Source: Chloroflexota bacterium | GTDB taxonomy: Bacteria > Chloroflexota > Anaerolineae > Aggregatilineales > Phototrophicaceae | DNA length: 64,000 nt | Assembly: GCA_011523545.1 (NCBI GenBank) | Contig: WTGN01000045.1 | Span: forward strand, 1 to 64,000 | Direction: 5' to 3' | In this document: in pieces, positions 18,194 through 27,523 of the stretch | Numbering within the stretch: position 1 is the first letter of the stretch | Layout of the letters: every line of letters starts with the position of its first letter | Position numbers and translations under genes: made by a program | Notes under the pieces: model-generated | What the model saw: the letters and a program-made list of their open reading frames with translations, nothing else | What the model was told of the DNA's origin: nothing | The model's database searches: none

Positions 18194-18239
18194 GCCCGGT
18201 TGCGGATCGGCTCAGGCCAGGCAGCGAGCCGCACCGGGC
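18194..18239. other. Unassigned strong hairpin between ftsH and the DUF255 gene
   Basis: GCCCGGT (18194-18200) pairs with ACCGGGC (18233-18239), enclosing further pairs TGCGG/CCGCA and CTC/GAG. It lies in the divergent gap before the thioredoxin-domain gene. It has neither the SRP core motif nor a U-tract, so neither identity can be claimed. Confidence 0.4.
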
Positions 18240-18295
18240 TGCAAAGGCGGGGAGGCGTGGCGCGGAAGTGGCAATATCGCTTCCGGTTAAACTCC

Positions 18296-18337
18296 GCTAT
18301 GCTTGCGGATGTGCGCGGCGCCGCGCCTCAGCATAGC
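18296..18337 (+). promoter_or_regulatory. Nested palindrome in the leader of the DUF255 gene
   Basis: Outer arms GCTATGCT (18296-18303) and AGCATAGC (18330-18337) enclose the perfect 14-base palindrome GCGCGGCGCCGCGC (18313-18326). The structure ends 14 bases before the ATG at 18352 and could mask the ribosome site or form a cruciform. No T-tract follows, so it is not a terminator. Confidence 0.45.
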
Positions 18338-18351
18338 ATTTGAGAGCAGGC

Positions 18352-20421
18352 ATGAATCGACTAAAGAACGAGACCAGCCCCTATTTGCTGCAGCACGCGG
18401 ATAATCCGGTGGAATGGTATCCCTGGGGCGATGAAGCTTTCCGCATCGCCCGGGAACAAGACATGCCGATTCTGCTAAGCGTCGGCTACAGCGCTTGTCA
18501 CTGGTGTCATGTAATGGCGCATGAGAGCTTTGAAGACGACGCGACGGCGGAAATGATGAACGCGCTCTTCATCAACGTCAAAGTGGATCGGGAAGAGCGG
18601 CCCGATGTGGATGACATATATATGGGCGCGGTGCAGGCGATCGCCGGGCAGGGCGGCTGGCCGATGACGGTTTTTCTGTTGCCCGACGGCCGTCCATTTT
18701 ATGGCGGGACTTACTTTCCAAAAGAGCGCCGCTTTGGGATGCCTTCCTTCACCCAGCTGATGGGCGCCGTTCATGAGGCTTACCGCAATCAACGCGAGAA
18801 TCTGGATCAGCAGGCCAGCCAGTTGCACGAGGCGCTGAAGCGCGATGTGCTGGCGATTGGACGGGCGGACGACAGCGGCTTGACCGGCGACATGCTCGAC
18901 GAAGCGGCGCGCGGTCTGCTGGCGAGCATCGACCGGCAGAACGGCGGCTTTGGCAGCCAGCCGAAGTTCCCCAACCCCATCAGTCTGGAGTTCCTGCTGC
19001 GCCATCATGCGCGCACGGGGGCGGACGAGTCCCTGAATTTGGTGGCCTTCACGCTGCGTCAAATGGCCATGGGCGGGATTTATGACCAGGTCGGCGGCGG
19101 CTTCGCCCGTTACAGCGTCGACGCGCATTGGCTGGTGCCGCATTTTGAGAAGATGCTCTATGACAACGCCCAGTTGAGCCGGCTCTATCTGCATGCCTGG
19201 CAGATCACCGGCGACCGGTTTTTCCGCGCGATTGCCGAGGACATTTACGATTACATCCTGCGCGAGATGACGGCGGCCGGCGGCGGATTCTACAGCGCGA
19301 CCGACGCCGACAGCGAAGGCGAAGAAGGCAAATTCTTCGTCTGGACCATTGAAGAAGTGGCCGAGGCGCTTGAGCCGATCAGCGAGGAATTGCCGCGCGC
19401 GCTGGAGATCGCCATCGAGACTTTCGGCATGACAACTCAGGGAAACTTCGAGGGCTCCAACATTCTGCATGTGCCGAGGCCACTGGACGAGACGGCCGAC
19501 GCCTTGGGACTGTCCTCGGCGGACTTGTCGGCTGCCATCGGGCTGATAAAGCGGCGTCTCTATGCCGCGCGGGCCGAGCGCGTGCCACCCGGTCTGGACG
19601 ACAAGATTCTGACCTCGTGGAATGGCATGATGCTGGCGAGCCTGGCGGAAGCGGCCCGGGTCTTGGAGCGCGATGATTATCTGGCGGCGGCGCGGCGCGC
19701 GGGCGCTTTCCTGCTTGAGCAGATGGTGAATGAGAACGGGCGATTGTATCGCAGCCACAAAGATGGGCGCAGCAAGCTGAACGGCTACCTTGAAGATTAT
19801 GCCAACATGATTGACGCCCTGCTTGAGCTCTATCAATCCACATTTGAGGCAAGCTGGTTCCGCGCTGCGAGGGGGCTTGCCGATGTCGCGCTTGAGCGCT
19901 TCCGGGCGGACGATGGCGGATTCTACGATACCAGCGACGACCACGAAGCGCTGATTGTTCGCCCGCGGAACTTGCAGGACAACGTCACGCCGTCGGGCAA
20001 CGGCATGATGGCGAAGCAGCTTCTGCGTCTCGCCGCCTACACCGGTGAAACGCGCTATGATGAAGCGGCGCGCTCGGTCTTGCGGAAACTTTCGGACGCC
20101 ATGCGGCAATATCCCCAGGCATTCGCTGAATCACTGAATGCCGCCGACATGCTGGCGGGGGGAATCGCCGAAGTGGCCATCATCGGCGATATCACCGGCG
20201 AGCCGAGCGCTGCAATTCTGAATGTCATACAACGGCGGTATCGACCGAACCTGATTGCGGCGCTGGCGGAAAACGATGTTGACAAACACGAGAGCATTCC
20301 ACTGTTAAACGCGCGCAAAAGACTTGAGGGCAAGACGACCGTCTACGTCTGCCGCAACTTTGCCTGTCGGCTCCCGGTGACGACGGCAGCCGAAGTCGAG
20401 GCATTGCTGTCGGCATGGTGA
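18352..20421 (+). CDS. Thioredoxin-domain protein of the YyaL/DUF255 family
   Basis: 689 residues. The N-terminal thioredoxin-like domain (DUF255) carries the CHWCHVM motif near residue 50 and [12 protein letters not shown], followed by [20 protein letters not shown]. The C-terminal half is an alpha/alpha six-barrel related to N-acylglucosamine epimerases and glycoside hydrolases ([43 protein letters not shown]). It is the bacterial counterpart of SPATA20; the biochemical role is not established. Full length for the family. The ATG at 18352 matches the conserved start [21 protein letters not shown] compact nested palindrome precedes it. Confidence 0.92.
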   Translation: MNRLKNETSPYLLQHADNPVEWYPWGDEAFRIAREQDMPILLSVGYSACHWCHVMAHESFEDDATAEMMNALFINVKVDREERPDVDDIYMGAVQAIAGQGGWPMTVFLLPDGRPFYGGTYFPKERRFGMPSFTQLMGAVHEAYRNQRENLDQQASQLHEALKRDVLAIGRADDSGLTGDMLDEAARGLLASIDRQNGGFGSQPKFPNPISLEFLLRHHARTGADESLNLVAFTLRQMAMGGIYDQVGGGFARYSVDAHWLVPHFEKMLYDNAQLSRLYLHAWQITGDRFFRAIAEDIYDYILREMTAAGGGFYSATDADSEGEEGKFFVWTIEEVAEALEPISEELPRALEIAIETFGMTTQGNFEGSNILHVPRPLDETADALGLSSADLSAAIGLIKRRLYAARAERVPPGLDDKILTSWNGMMLASLAEAARVLERDDYLAAARRAGAFLLEQMVNENGRLYRSHKDGRSKLNGYLEDYANMIDALLELYQSTFEASWFRAARGLADVALERFRADDGGFYDTSDDHEALIVRPRNLQDNVTPSGNGMMAKQLLRLAAYTGETRYDEAARSVLRKLSDAMRQYPQAFAESLNAADMLAGGIAEVAIIGDITGEPSAAILNVIQRRYRPNLIAALAENDVDKHESIPLLNARKRLEGKTTVYVCRNFACRLPVTTAAEVEALLSAW

Positions 20422-20440
20422 GCGCCGCGAGGGCCGGTTG

Positions 20441-20917
20441 ATGGCGCAGGAGCGGCAGGCCGGTCAAGATTATTTTCGGACGTTGCTGCAGACCGTGGTG
20501 GGGCAGGCTTTCAACGCTGCAGGTTATCACTTGCGGGAAAACCCCTACCAGTGGGCGGGCGGGAAGTATCGCTTCGTGAAAGACTTTCAAGATGGCTACT
20601 ACGGCCTGATCGATTTCCAGGCGCTGGTTTACAGCGACACGATGTGGTCGGCCGGGGCGCCGTCGCGCTTCAAGGTGCAGCTCACGCGCTCGCCCGATCG
20701 TCATGGCATGGCCAGCGATAGCGCCGGTTATGCGACGCGCGGGCTCGGTCAGTTGGTGGTAGAGGATTTCGCGGTGGCGATTCTGCCCGCCGCTGATCAC
20801 TGGTGGAGTTTCCAAGACACCGACTCCTTGGGCGCCGCGTTGGCGGAAGCCGGCCACCTGATTATCGGTTACGGCATTCCCTGGCTGGCGGGCGACCTGG
20901 TTCCACCGGCGGATTAA
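20441..20917 (+). CDS. Hypothetical protein, 158 residues
   Basis: Not recognised. It is a soluble protein without signal or membrane segments, rich in aromatic residues (WAGGKYRFV, DGYYGLIDFQALVYSDTMW). It opens with ATG 19 bases after the stop of the DUF255 gene and probably shares its transcript; a TTG directly before the ATG is an alternative. The third-position GC and steady composition match real neighbours. The pattern of alternating hydrophobic strands suggests a small alpha+beta fold. No function is proposed. Confidence 0.7.
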   Translation: MAQERQAGQDYFRTLLQTVVGQAFNAAGYHLRENPYQWAGGKYRFVKDFQDGYYGLIDFQALVYSDTMWSAGAPSRFKVQLTRSPDRHGMASDSAGYATRGLGQLVVEDFAVAILPAADHWWSFQDTDSLGAALAEAGHLIIGYGIPWLAGDLVPPAD

Positions 20918-20933
20918 AACCATTTGACTTTGC

Positions 20934-20962
20934 TTGACAAGCAATACGGCGCTTCGTACTAT
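20934..20962 (+). promoter_or_regulatory. Candidate promoter of the lytic transglycosylase gene
   Basis: Perfect TTGACA (20934-20939), 17-base spacer, TACTAT (20957-20962). If used, transcription starts near 20969, downstream of the ATG at 20961, and translation would begin at the GTG at 20997. Confidence 0.45.
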
Positions 20963-23459
20963 GACGGATAGGTTTCATTCGGGCGGTTTCAGCCACGTGC
21001 TCCGTTCAAGCATCTTTTTCCTGGCTCTGATAATTTGCGCTAACGCCTGCAATTTTCGCAGCTTGGAGGCGGCGCTGCCGACGCCGGATGCCGACAATAT
21101 CATCTACGTCACGGCGACGCCGCGCCCATTCGCGATCCAGGCGGCGCCCAGCAAAACGCCGACCGAGATGCCAGCGGCCGCGCCAACAGCGCCGGGCATT
21201 GATGCGGCGCAATTGCTGCAATCTGGTGAAAACCTGGCTCGCAACGGCTATCTGGAAGAGGCGGCGGGCATCTATCGCAGTTTGCTCAATTACGGCGATG
21301 CCGTCGGGCCGCAGGATCGGGCCCTGGCACGATTTCGACTGGGGCAGGCCGCCTTGCGCGCCGGCTTTTTTGAGCAGGCACTCGACAGCTTCACGCTGTT
21401 CATCGACGAGTTTCCTGACGATAGGCAATTGGCGCGGGCTTATTTTTTGCGCGCCGATGCCCGGCTGGGTCTCTCGCAGTGGGGCGCGGCCATCGCGGAT
21501 TTGCAGCAGTATTTGGCGCTTCGCCCTTCATTGATTGACAGCTACGTCTACGAGCGCATTGCCGATGCGCAGATCGCCTTGGGGCAGACCGAGGGCGCGC
21601 TGGGCAATTACGAGCGCGCGATAAACGCCAAGCGCTCGAAAGTGCCGCTGCTGATTCTGCGTGAGAAGCTGGCTCAAATCTATATCAACCTGGGGCGGCA
21701 TGCCGACGCGGTCGCGCAATATGACGCGATTCTGTCGGTAGCGCGCAATATCCCATACCGCGCCGATATCTCCTTGTCGGCGGCGCAAGTCGCACTGAAC
21801 AGCGTCGATGCCGATACCGGCCTGGCGCGGATGCGGGCGGTGGTCGAGAATTACCCCGGAACGGCCGCAGCCTGGCAGGCGCAGGATCAATTGCGGCGGC
21901 ATGGCCAGGTTTATGACGGTTTCCAACGGGGCCGGGCGGCCAGCGTCGCCGGGGATTATCAAGCGGCGATCGAAGCTTTGAACCAATTCACGACCGAAGT
22001 CGAGTCGACGGCGGTTCCAGCTGAGCTTTACCTGCTGCTCGGGCGCGCCTATCGCCAGATCGGCAATTTCGACGCGGCATCCGTCGCTTTTAAGACATTA
22101 ATTGATCGCTATCCGGGGGATCCGCTTTTTGGCGACGCGCTGCTGGAGCGGGGGCGTACGCGCTTTCTGGCGGGCGATATCCCGGCGGCGATCCAAATCT
22201 ATTTGTCGATTGCTGAGGATTATGAGGCGCTGGCGACGGCGGCGGGCGAAGCGCTTTGGCGGGCGGGTTATCTCCACGGGACGAAGGGCGAGACGGCCTT
22301 ATCGCGGGAAATCTTCATCCGCCTGGCCGATAGCTATCCCGATCATGAATTGACCACCAACGGCTTGTTCATTGCGGCATCGGCCGCCGTGCGCGACGAA
22401 GCGTGGAACATCGCCGAGAGCCTCTATGAGCGGATCGCGGCCTTGACGAGCGGCGAGGATCGGGCGGCGGCTTATCTGTGGATCGGCCGTATCGCCCTGG
22501 ATCGCGCCGACAATGCGGCGGCCAACGCGGCGTTTGATCAGGCGATCGCGGCGGCGCCCGACAGTTATTTTGCGGCGCGCGCCGGCGATTTCCGCATCGG
22601 CCGGCAGCCCTTCCTGGCGCCCGAGCGCGTCCGATTTGATTTCGACGAAACAGCCGAATTGCAGGCGTCTGAGGATTGGCTGCGCGGCAGGTTCGCCATA
22701 GAAGGAGCGGGCGAATTGTGGCGCCTGCCAGAGCCGCTGGATGGCGATCCGCGTATGATCCGCGGGCGCGAGCTCCTGGCCGTGGGCGCCTTCCAGGAAG
22801 CCTACACAGAATTCGAAGAGTTGGTCGATGAGGCGCGCGAGCGGGGCGATGTCTTGAGCAGCTTCCGCCTGGCGATCCATTTGCGTGCTCTGGGCGCTTA
22901 TCGCGAGAGCATTATCGCGGCCGCCGATGTGATAATCGCGTCGGGGCAGGGCACGCTGCAGGCGCCGCCCGCCATCGCCCGCTTGCGCTTCCCCGCTTAC
23001 TACATCAACGTCATCCAGTCGGCGGCCGCTGAACGCGAAGTCGATCCCTTGCTGATGCTTTCATTGATCCGGCAGGAGAGCCTTTTCAACACTAACGCGA
23101 CAGCGGGCGCGGGCGAAAAAGGCTTGACGCAGGTGATTCCTTCAACCGGCGAGTACATCGCCGAAAAACTCAACTGGCCCGATTATCAGCACGCCGATCT
23201 GTTTCGCCCATACGCGGGCATCGGATTCGGCATTGACTACCTCCATGAACAGCTGGAACTTTTCGACCGGAACGCCGTGGTTGCGCTCGCCGCCTACAAC
23301 GCCGGCCCCGGCCGCGCCTACGATTGGAACGCGCTTTCCGGCGGCGATCCTGACCTGTTTATGACGACGATAACGATTAATTCAACGCGTCATTATGTGC
23401 AGTTCATCTATCGCAACTACAATATCTATCGCGAGCTATACGGCCTGGACGACGGCTGA
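20961..23459 (+). CDS. TPR-rich lytic transglycosylase lipoprotein (Slt type)
   Basis: About 830 residues. A lipoprotein signal is visible: hydrophobic SIFFLALIICANAC with the lipidated Cys in the ANAC lipobox. A proline/threonine linker (about residues 35-80) leads to many TPR-like helical repeats with A-x4-Y patterns. The C-terminal SLT catalytic domain has the Glu in LSLIRQESLFN, GLTQVIPSTGEYIA, and AYNAGPGRAYDW. It would cleave peptidoglycan glycan strands from the cell surface, like Slt70. The GTG at 20997 is an equally good start, giving a compact signal peptide, and is favoured if the promoter overlapping the ATG is real. Confidence 0.9.
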   Translation: MTDRFHSGGFSHVLRSSIFFLALIICANACNFRSLEAALPTPDADNIIYVTATPRPFAIQAAPSKTPTEMPAAAPTAPGIDAAQLLQSGENLARNGYLEEAAGIYRSLLNYGDAVGPQDRALARFRLGQAALRAGFFEQALDSFTLFIDEFPDDRQLARAYFLRADARLGLSQWGAAIADLQQYLALRPSLIDSYVYERIADAQIALGQTEGALGNYERAINAKRSKVPLLILREKLAQIYINLGRHADAVAQYDAILSVARNIPYRADISLSAAQVALNSVDADTGLARMRAVVENYPGTAAAWQAQDQLRRHGQVYDGFQRGRAASVAGDYQAAIEALNQFTTEVESTAVPAELYLLLGRAYRQIGNFDAASVAFKTLIDRYPGDPLFGDALLERGRTRFLAGDIPAAIQIYLSIAEDYEALATAAGEALWRAGYLHGTKGETALSREIFIRLADSYPDHELTTNGLFIAASAAVRDEAWNIAESLYERIAALTSGEDRAAAYLWIGRIALDRADNAAANAAFDQAIAAAPDSYFAARAGDFRIGRQPFLAPERVRFDFDETAELQASEDWLRGRFAIEGAGELWRLPEPLDGDPRMIRGRELLAVGAFQEAYTEFEELVDEARERGDVLSSFRLAIHLRALGAYRESIIAAADVIIASGQGTLQAPPAIARLRFPAYYINVIQSAAAEREVDPLLMLSLIRQESLFNTNATAGAGEKGLTQVIPSTGEYIAEKLNWPDYQHADLFRPYAGIGFGIDYLHEQLELFDRNAVVALAAYNAGPGRAYDWNALSGGDPDLFMTTITINSTRHYVQFIYRNYNIYRELYGLDDG

Positions 23460-23622
23460 GCGCTGCTCTTTTCCCGGCCGCGCCGCGCATTGACAGCGAG
23501 CGCGCTGAACGGCATATCTCCAGGTTCAATTGCGGGTTATGAATAATGATGAGCTAGGACGCAGCAAGTGATTTTGCTGTGCTAAACTGAAACTGTGGGA
23601 GACATTTGCAAGAAAGGTGGCG

Positions 23623-24945
23623 ATGCAAGCGCAGCGATTACTCGACAATCTGCATGCTCAGCAGGATACGGCGCTGGATGATTTCTTCGGCAACCCGCGC
23701 CTGATTGAAGACGCCCACTCCAGGACGCCCTTTGATGCTGTTAAGCGGGTGGCGATCTTGACCGAGTCCTTCTTGCCGAAGGTGGATGGGGTCGTCAAAA
23801 CAACCTACCTGACGGTGCGCTACTTGCAAGCAACCGGGCGCGAGGTATTGGTGTTCGCGCCTGATATCGCGGTCGACCATATCGGCAGCTCGCAAGTGAT
23901 AGCCCTGCCATCTATCGGTGTGCCGCAAGCGCCGGAGACGCGCCTGGCCTTGCCGAACCCGGTCGTGGCTCGGCACATCGAAGATTTCAATCCGGATCTG
24001 ATTCATCTCTTCAGTCCGGCGGCGATGGCGGTCAATGGCATGGCGGTCGGGCGCCACCTCAATCTTCCCGTGATCGCAAACTATCAGACCGACTTGCCCG
24101 GCTACACCGAGAATTACGGCTTTCCCATGCTGTCGGGGCCGGTCAATCGCTGGCTGCGTTATATTCACAACGGTTGCCATCTGACGCTGGCGCCGACGCG
24201 CACCATCATCAGCCAGCTGCGCTCAGTTGGCTATCGCCGCGTACGGCATTGGGGACGGGGCGTGAACACCGAGCGCTTTAATCCGCGGCATGCCCGCCCG
24301 GCGATGCGTCGGCGGCTCCTGAATGGGCGCGACCCCGATTCTCTTCTCTGCATATTCGTCGGGCGGCTCGCCAATGAAAAACGCATCGACCTGCTGCGCG
24401 AGGTCGCGCAGACGCCGGGCGTGGCCTTGAGCATCATCGGCGATGGCGCGCTGCGTGAAGAACTGGAGACTGTATTCGCCGACACCGACGCCAATTTCAC
24501 CGGTTATCTGATCGGTGACGAGCTGGCGCAAGCCTATGCCAGCGCCGACGTCTTCGTCTTTCCGGGCCAATACGAAACCTTCGGCCAGGTCATCCAGGAA
24601 GCGATGGCGTCGGGTTTGCCAACGGTTGTCGTCAACGCCGGCGGCGCGCCCGATGTCATCAACCATGGCCTCAGCGGCATCGTCGTTGAGCCGACCACCA
24701 GCGCCTTCGCCTCGGTGATTCGGCAATTGCGCGACCAGCCGTCGCAGCGGTTGGCGCTGAGTTTCAAAGCGCGCGAAATGGCGGAGCAGCGGCCCTGGTC
24801 GGCGCTGATGGCGCAGTTGGAGAGCTACTACGAAGAGGCATTCACCATGAATCAGCGCTTCAAGCGCTTGTTCGGTTTCACGCGTTATCACTTGCCACTG
24901 TCGATTCCGGCCCAGCTGGTGCGCCGGCCCCGCAATCTTTCTTGA
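23623..24945 (+). CDS. GT4-family glycosyltransferase (MgtA/SQD2-like)
   Basis: About 440 residues with the GT-B fold. The N-terminal domain starts VAILTESFLPKVDGVVKTT, as in the MgtA/PimB/SQD2 group that glycosylates diacylglycerol or phosphatidyl lipids. The NDP-sugar domain includes IFVGRLANEKRIDLL, the GDGALREELE loop, and the EX7E segment in FGQVIQEAMASGLPTVV. A 45-residue N-terminal extension before the fold is unusual. AAAGG precedes the ATG at 23623 by about five bases. It is followed 24 bases later by methylglyoxal synthase. A membrane glycolipid role is inferred from family only. Confidence 0.88.
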   Translation: MQAQRLLDNLHAQQDTALDDFFGNPRLIEDAHSRTPFDAVKRVAILTESFLPKVDGVVKTTYLTVRYLQATGREVLVFAPDIAVDHIGSSQVIALPSIGVPQAPETRLALPNPVVARHIEDFNPDLIHLFSPAAMAVNGMAVGRHLNLPVIANYQTDLPGYTENYGFPMLSGPVNRWLRYIHNGCHLTLAPTRTIISQLRSVGYRRVRHWGRGVNTERFNPRHARPAMRRRLLNGRDPDSLLCIFVGRLANEKRIDLLREVAQTPGVALSIIGDGALREELETVFADTDANFTGYLIGDELAQAYASADVFVFPGQYETFGQVIQEAMASGLPTVVVNAGGAPDVINHGLSGIVVEPTTSAFASVIRQLRDQPSQRLALSFKAREMAEQRPWSALMAQLESYYEEAFTMNQRFKRLFGFTRYHLPLSIPAQLVRRPRNLS

Positions 24946-24969
24946 GAATTAGAACGAGGCCGCAGCATC

Positions 24970-25347
24970 ATGCCGACGGAAACGAAACGAAAGACCCTGG
25001 CGCTGATATCCCATGATGGCAAGAAAGCCGATATGGTGGCTTTCGTGATGGACCACCGGGCGCGCCTGCGCGATTTTGAGCTGGTGGCGACCCAAACGAC
25101 GGGGACGCTAATCCAGGAAAAGACCGGACTTGATGTGCGCTGCATGCTCTCGGGGCCCTACGGAGGCGATGCGCAAATCGCGGCGCAGGTGGCGGAGGGG
25201 CGCGTCAACGCCGTGTTTTTCTTTCTCGATCCATTGGGCAAGCATCCGCATGACCCCGATATTCAGGGTCTGTTGCGGATCTGCAATGTGCATAATGTGC
25301 CATTGGCGACTAATATCGCAACCGCCGTATTGCTGATCAACGCTTGA
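24970..25347 (+). CDS. mgsA: Methylglyoxal synthase
   Basis: 125 residues. The enzyme converts dihydroxyacetone phosphate to methylglyoxal and phosphate, bypassing lower glycolysis when phosphate is short. Family landmarks in order: LALISHDGKKADMVAFV (substrate phosphate loop with the early His), TTGTL, SGPYGGDAQIAAQVAEG (catalytic Asp in GGD), FFLDPLGKHPHDPDIQ with the conserved His, and LLRICNVHNVPLATNIATA. The length is slightly short but complete. It lies directly after the glycosyltransferase and probably on the same transcript. No terminator was seen in the 145 bases that follow. Confidence 0.93.
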   Translation: MPTETKRKTLALISHDGKKADMVAFVMDHRARLRDFELVATQTTGTLIQEKTGLDVRCMLSGPYGGDAQIAAQVAEGRVNAVFFFLDPLGKHPHDPDIQGLLRICNVHNVPLATNIATAVLLINA

Positions 25348-25492
25348 ATGCGCGCCGATCTTACGTATTTCTTGCTTCACCAGCCAGCGTTCAGCAGACA
25401 TAATGACGCTGAAGGCCGAACCGCCAGCGGCATTTCCTGTAACAGACCGGGAGCCGGCGCGCAAAGTCAACATGCTGAAATAGGGTCAGACT

Positions 25493-26110
25493 GTGCCTGA
25501 AGTTGATAATGTCATTCTTGAGTGGGTGACGCGGGCAAAATCGGGTGACCAGGATGCCTTCTCCGAGTTGGTCTACCTGTATCAAGATCCCGTGTACAAC
25601 CTTTGCTACCGCATGCTGGGGGAAAGCGGCGAGGCGGAAGACGCGACCCAGGAGACTTTCCTGCGCGTTTTCAGGAATCTGGAGCGCTACGATACGACGC
25701 GCCCTTTCAAGACCTGGCTGCTGTCTATCGCGTCAAACCACTGCATTGACCGCCTGCGGAAGCGGCGCATGCAGTTCGTTTCATTGGACGATGAACCCAC
25801 CGCAGCCGCCCTGGCCTTGCGCAGCAGCGACCCAACGCCGGAACAAGCCGCGCTGACCGGCGAAATCAGCAGCTATGTGCAGCGTCTCTTGCTACAGTTG
25901 GATGAGCATTACCGGCTGGCCGTCGTCTATCGCTATTGGTACCAATATTCTTATGCCGAGATTGCGGAAATGATGGACACAACCGAAAGCGCCATCAAAA
26001 GCCGGCTGCATCGGGCGCGCAAAAAGCTGGCGGGGCTGCTGGACACGGTGGATGAACTCGATAAGACGGGCGAAGACCGGTTAGCGGACCCCATGACGAA
26101 AGGAAGTTGA
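25493..26110 (+). CDS. ECF-type RNA polymerase sigma factor
   Basis: 205 residues with sigma region 2 (QDAFSELVYLYQDPVYNLC, then EDATQETFLRVFRNL, the -10 recognition helix, and TWLLSIASNHCIDRLRKR) and region 4 (LLQLDEHYRLAVVYRYWYQY, YAEIAEMMDTTESAIKSRLH). It would direct RNA polymerase to a stress or envelope regulon. The start is a GTG at 25493 without an obvious Shine-Dalgarno. The partner gene begins two bases after the stop and encodes a candidate anti-sigma factor, the usual ECF pairing. The regulon cannot be deduced from this window. Confidence 0.92.
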   Translation: MPEVDNVILEWVTRAKSGDQDAFSELVYLYQDPVYNLCYRMLGESGEAEDATQETFLRVFRNLERYDTTRPFKTWLLSIASNHCIDRLRKRRMQFVSLDDEPTAAALALRSSDPTPEQAALTGEISSYVQRLLLQLDEHYRLAVVYRYWYQYSYAEIAEMMDTTESAIKSRLHRARKKLAGLLDTVDELDKTGEDRLADPMTKGS

Positions 26111-26111
26111 G

Positions 26112-26672
26112 ATGGCCGAAGAGGGAAGCCAGCGGCAGCGGATCATGCAAGACGCGATCGATGGGCAACTAAGCGAGAACATGGTGGGAAAGCTTGTCGA
26201 GATCCTGGGGCGCGACCAGAAGGCGGCGCGGGAGTATGATCGCTTGCAGCGGGTGGACAGCTTGCTGAAGCGAGCGCCCCAGCAGCGCGCGCCCGCCCGT
26301 CTGGCGGCTACCATCATGGCGCGTCTGGCGCAGCGCGTACAAGCCGAGGCGGACTTGAGCGACCTGCCGCCCGAGGCGCAGCAAGCGATGATGCTCTGCT
26401 TGTCCGCCTCCATGATGGCGATGATGCCCATGATGGAAGCGGCCTCCTGGCTGGTGCTTAACGCGCGGCGCGACCCCGAACTATTGAGCAATGTGATGAT
26501 CGAGACGATTAGCTGGATGACCCTTGTGACCGATGCCTTGATTCAGTTGCTGGATGATGCGGGGAACCGCGCCCGCAGCGAACCCGAAATCGCGACGGCC
26601 ACGCTCGCGCTCACGCCATATTTGCTGCGGTCAATGCTGGATTACCTCGATGAACTGCCGCTGAAGGCTTAA
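26112..26672 (+). CDS. Putative anti-sigma factor without zinc motif
   Basis: 186 residues, encoded immediately downstream of the ECF sigma gene. The N-terminal part (IMQDAIDGQLSENMVGKLVE, then AAREYDRLQRVDSLLKRAP) matches the helical layout of anti-sigma domains, including the DGELS-like turn, but the HxxxCxxC zinc ligands are absent. A Met-rich hydrophobic stretch (MMLCLSASMMAMMPMMEAA) could be a membrane-associated helix, and the remainder is helical. The role as sigma antagonist is inferred from position and the N-terminal pattern. A strong terminator closes this two-gene unit. Confidence 0.7.
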   Translation: MAEEGSQRQRIMQDAIDGQLSENMVGKLVEILGRDQKAAREYDRLQRVDSLLKRAPQQRAPARLAATIMARLAQRVQAEADLSDLPPEAQQAMMLCLSASMMAMMPMMEAASWLVLNARRDPELLSNVMIETISWMTLVTDALIQLLDDAGNRARSEPEIATATLALTPYLLRSMLDYLDELPLKA

Positions 26673-26720
26673 CTTCGCCACAAACCGGTGCTGCGCCCCT
26701 AGGTGAAAACTGGGAACGGG

Positions 26721-26763
26721 AAAAACAAGAGGGCTGCGCTGGCTTGGCGCAACCCTCGTTTTT
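26721..26763. terminator. Bidirectional rho-independent terminator
   Basis: Stem GAGGGCTGCGC (26729-26739) / GCGCAACCCTC (26747-26757) with one mismatch, a 7-base loop, GTTTTT after it and AAAAACAA before it. It ends the sigma/anti-sigma unit (+) and greA (-). Confidence 0.85.
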
Positions 26764-26783
26764 CTCTGTGATGCTTGTGGGCG

Positions 26784-27272
26784 TCAGTCGGCGCCTTCAG
26801 GGATCATTTCGATCTTGCGCACCTTGTAGGTGACCAGACCGTCGGGCACTTCGACCTTGACGCGGTCGCCCACTTTCTTGCCCAGCAGGGCTTTGCCGAC
26901 CGGGGACTCGAGGGAAACGCCGCGGCGCCCGTGAGTAATCTCTTCGTGATCGAGCAGATCCAATGTGAATTCTTCCTTCTCCGAGCTGTCATAGACTGTA
27001 ACGCGGTTGCCCGGCGTTATCGTATTCGGGTCTTCATCAGCGTCGATGATCTCGGCGCGCGCGAGCACATTCTGCAGGTGGGATACGCGTTCATCTAGGC
27101 GTTCCTTTGATATCATGGCATCAAAGAAGACCGCTTCTTCGCCCTGGTCGTCTTCCCGCGCTTCGGCCAGCATCTCGGCGACCTTCGAGTTCTCTTCGCT
27201 GGTGAGAATATTTAGCTCGCGCTGCAGTTTCTGAAAGCCCTGCCGCGTCAATTGAATGCGTCTTTCCGCCAT
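26784..27272 (-). CDS. greA: Transcription elongation factor GreA
   Basis: 162 residues. The N-terminal antiparallel coiled coil (QLTRQGFQKLQRELNIL to ERVSHLQNVLARAEII) enters the RNA polymerase secondary channel and stimulates transcript cleavage. The tip has the acidic pair within AREDDQGEEAVFFDA, but the sequence there differs from the usual ARAQGDLSENAEY. The C-terminal FKBP-like domain includes ITPGNRVTV, GRRGVSLESPVGKALLG and VEVPDGLVTYKVRKIE. The start MAERRIQLT at 27272 is chosen for its AAGGAAG box; an upstream in-frame ATG would add 28 atypical residues. Confidence 0.93.
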   Translation of the reverse strand: MAERRIQLTRQGFQKLQRELNILTSEENSKVAEMLAEAREDDQGEEAVFFDAMISKERLDERVSHLQNVLARAEIIDADEDPNTITPGNRVTVYDSSEKEEFTLDLLDHEEITHGRRGVSLESPVGKALLGKKVGDRVKVEVPDGLVTYKVRKIEMIPEGAD

Positions 27273-27430
27273 GACCACTTCCTTTCGAATTGCAATCACC
27301 AATTCTATACGGTGACCGGAGCAAAAGGTCTTATCTAGCGCGCAAATCGTTTGCAAGCGCCTGTAGTAGATGAAACGCCCTGCCCACTGGACAGGACGTC
27401 TGCCGACACTCGTTGAATCAGATTTCTGAA

Positions 27431-27459
27431 ATTATAGTAGAGAACGACAGAAAAATCAA
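27431..27459 (-). promoter_or_regulatory. Promoter upstream of greA
   Basis: On the minus strand TTGATT (27454-27459), 17-base spacer, perfect TATAAT (27431-27436). The predicted leader to the greA ATG is about 150 bases, part of a 251-base gap in which I see no gene. Confidence 0.6.
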
Positions 27460-27523
27460 ATCTCGGGCGGCAGCTGTCTTTCCACGGCGATGCGCCGCTT
27501 GGCAGCGGATTGGGCAAATGCCG

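Noticed and set aside
18194..18239. Considered as SRP (4.5S/small) RNA
   Set aside because: The conserved GGAAG-containing core and the asymmetric internal loop of helix 8 are not present; only a strong hairpin is seen.
18475..20109. A 544-codon open frame on the minus strand opposite the DUF255 gene
   Set aside because: It is the mirror of a well-supported gene in GC-rich DNA, shows no recognisable domain and has low-complexity His/Arg-rich translation.
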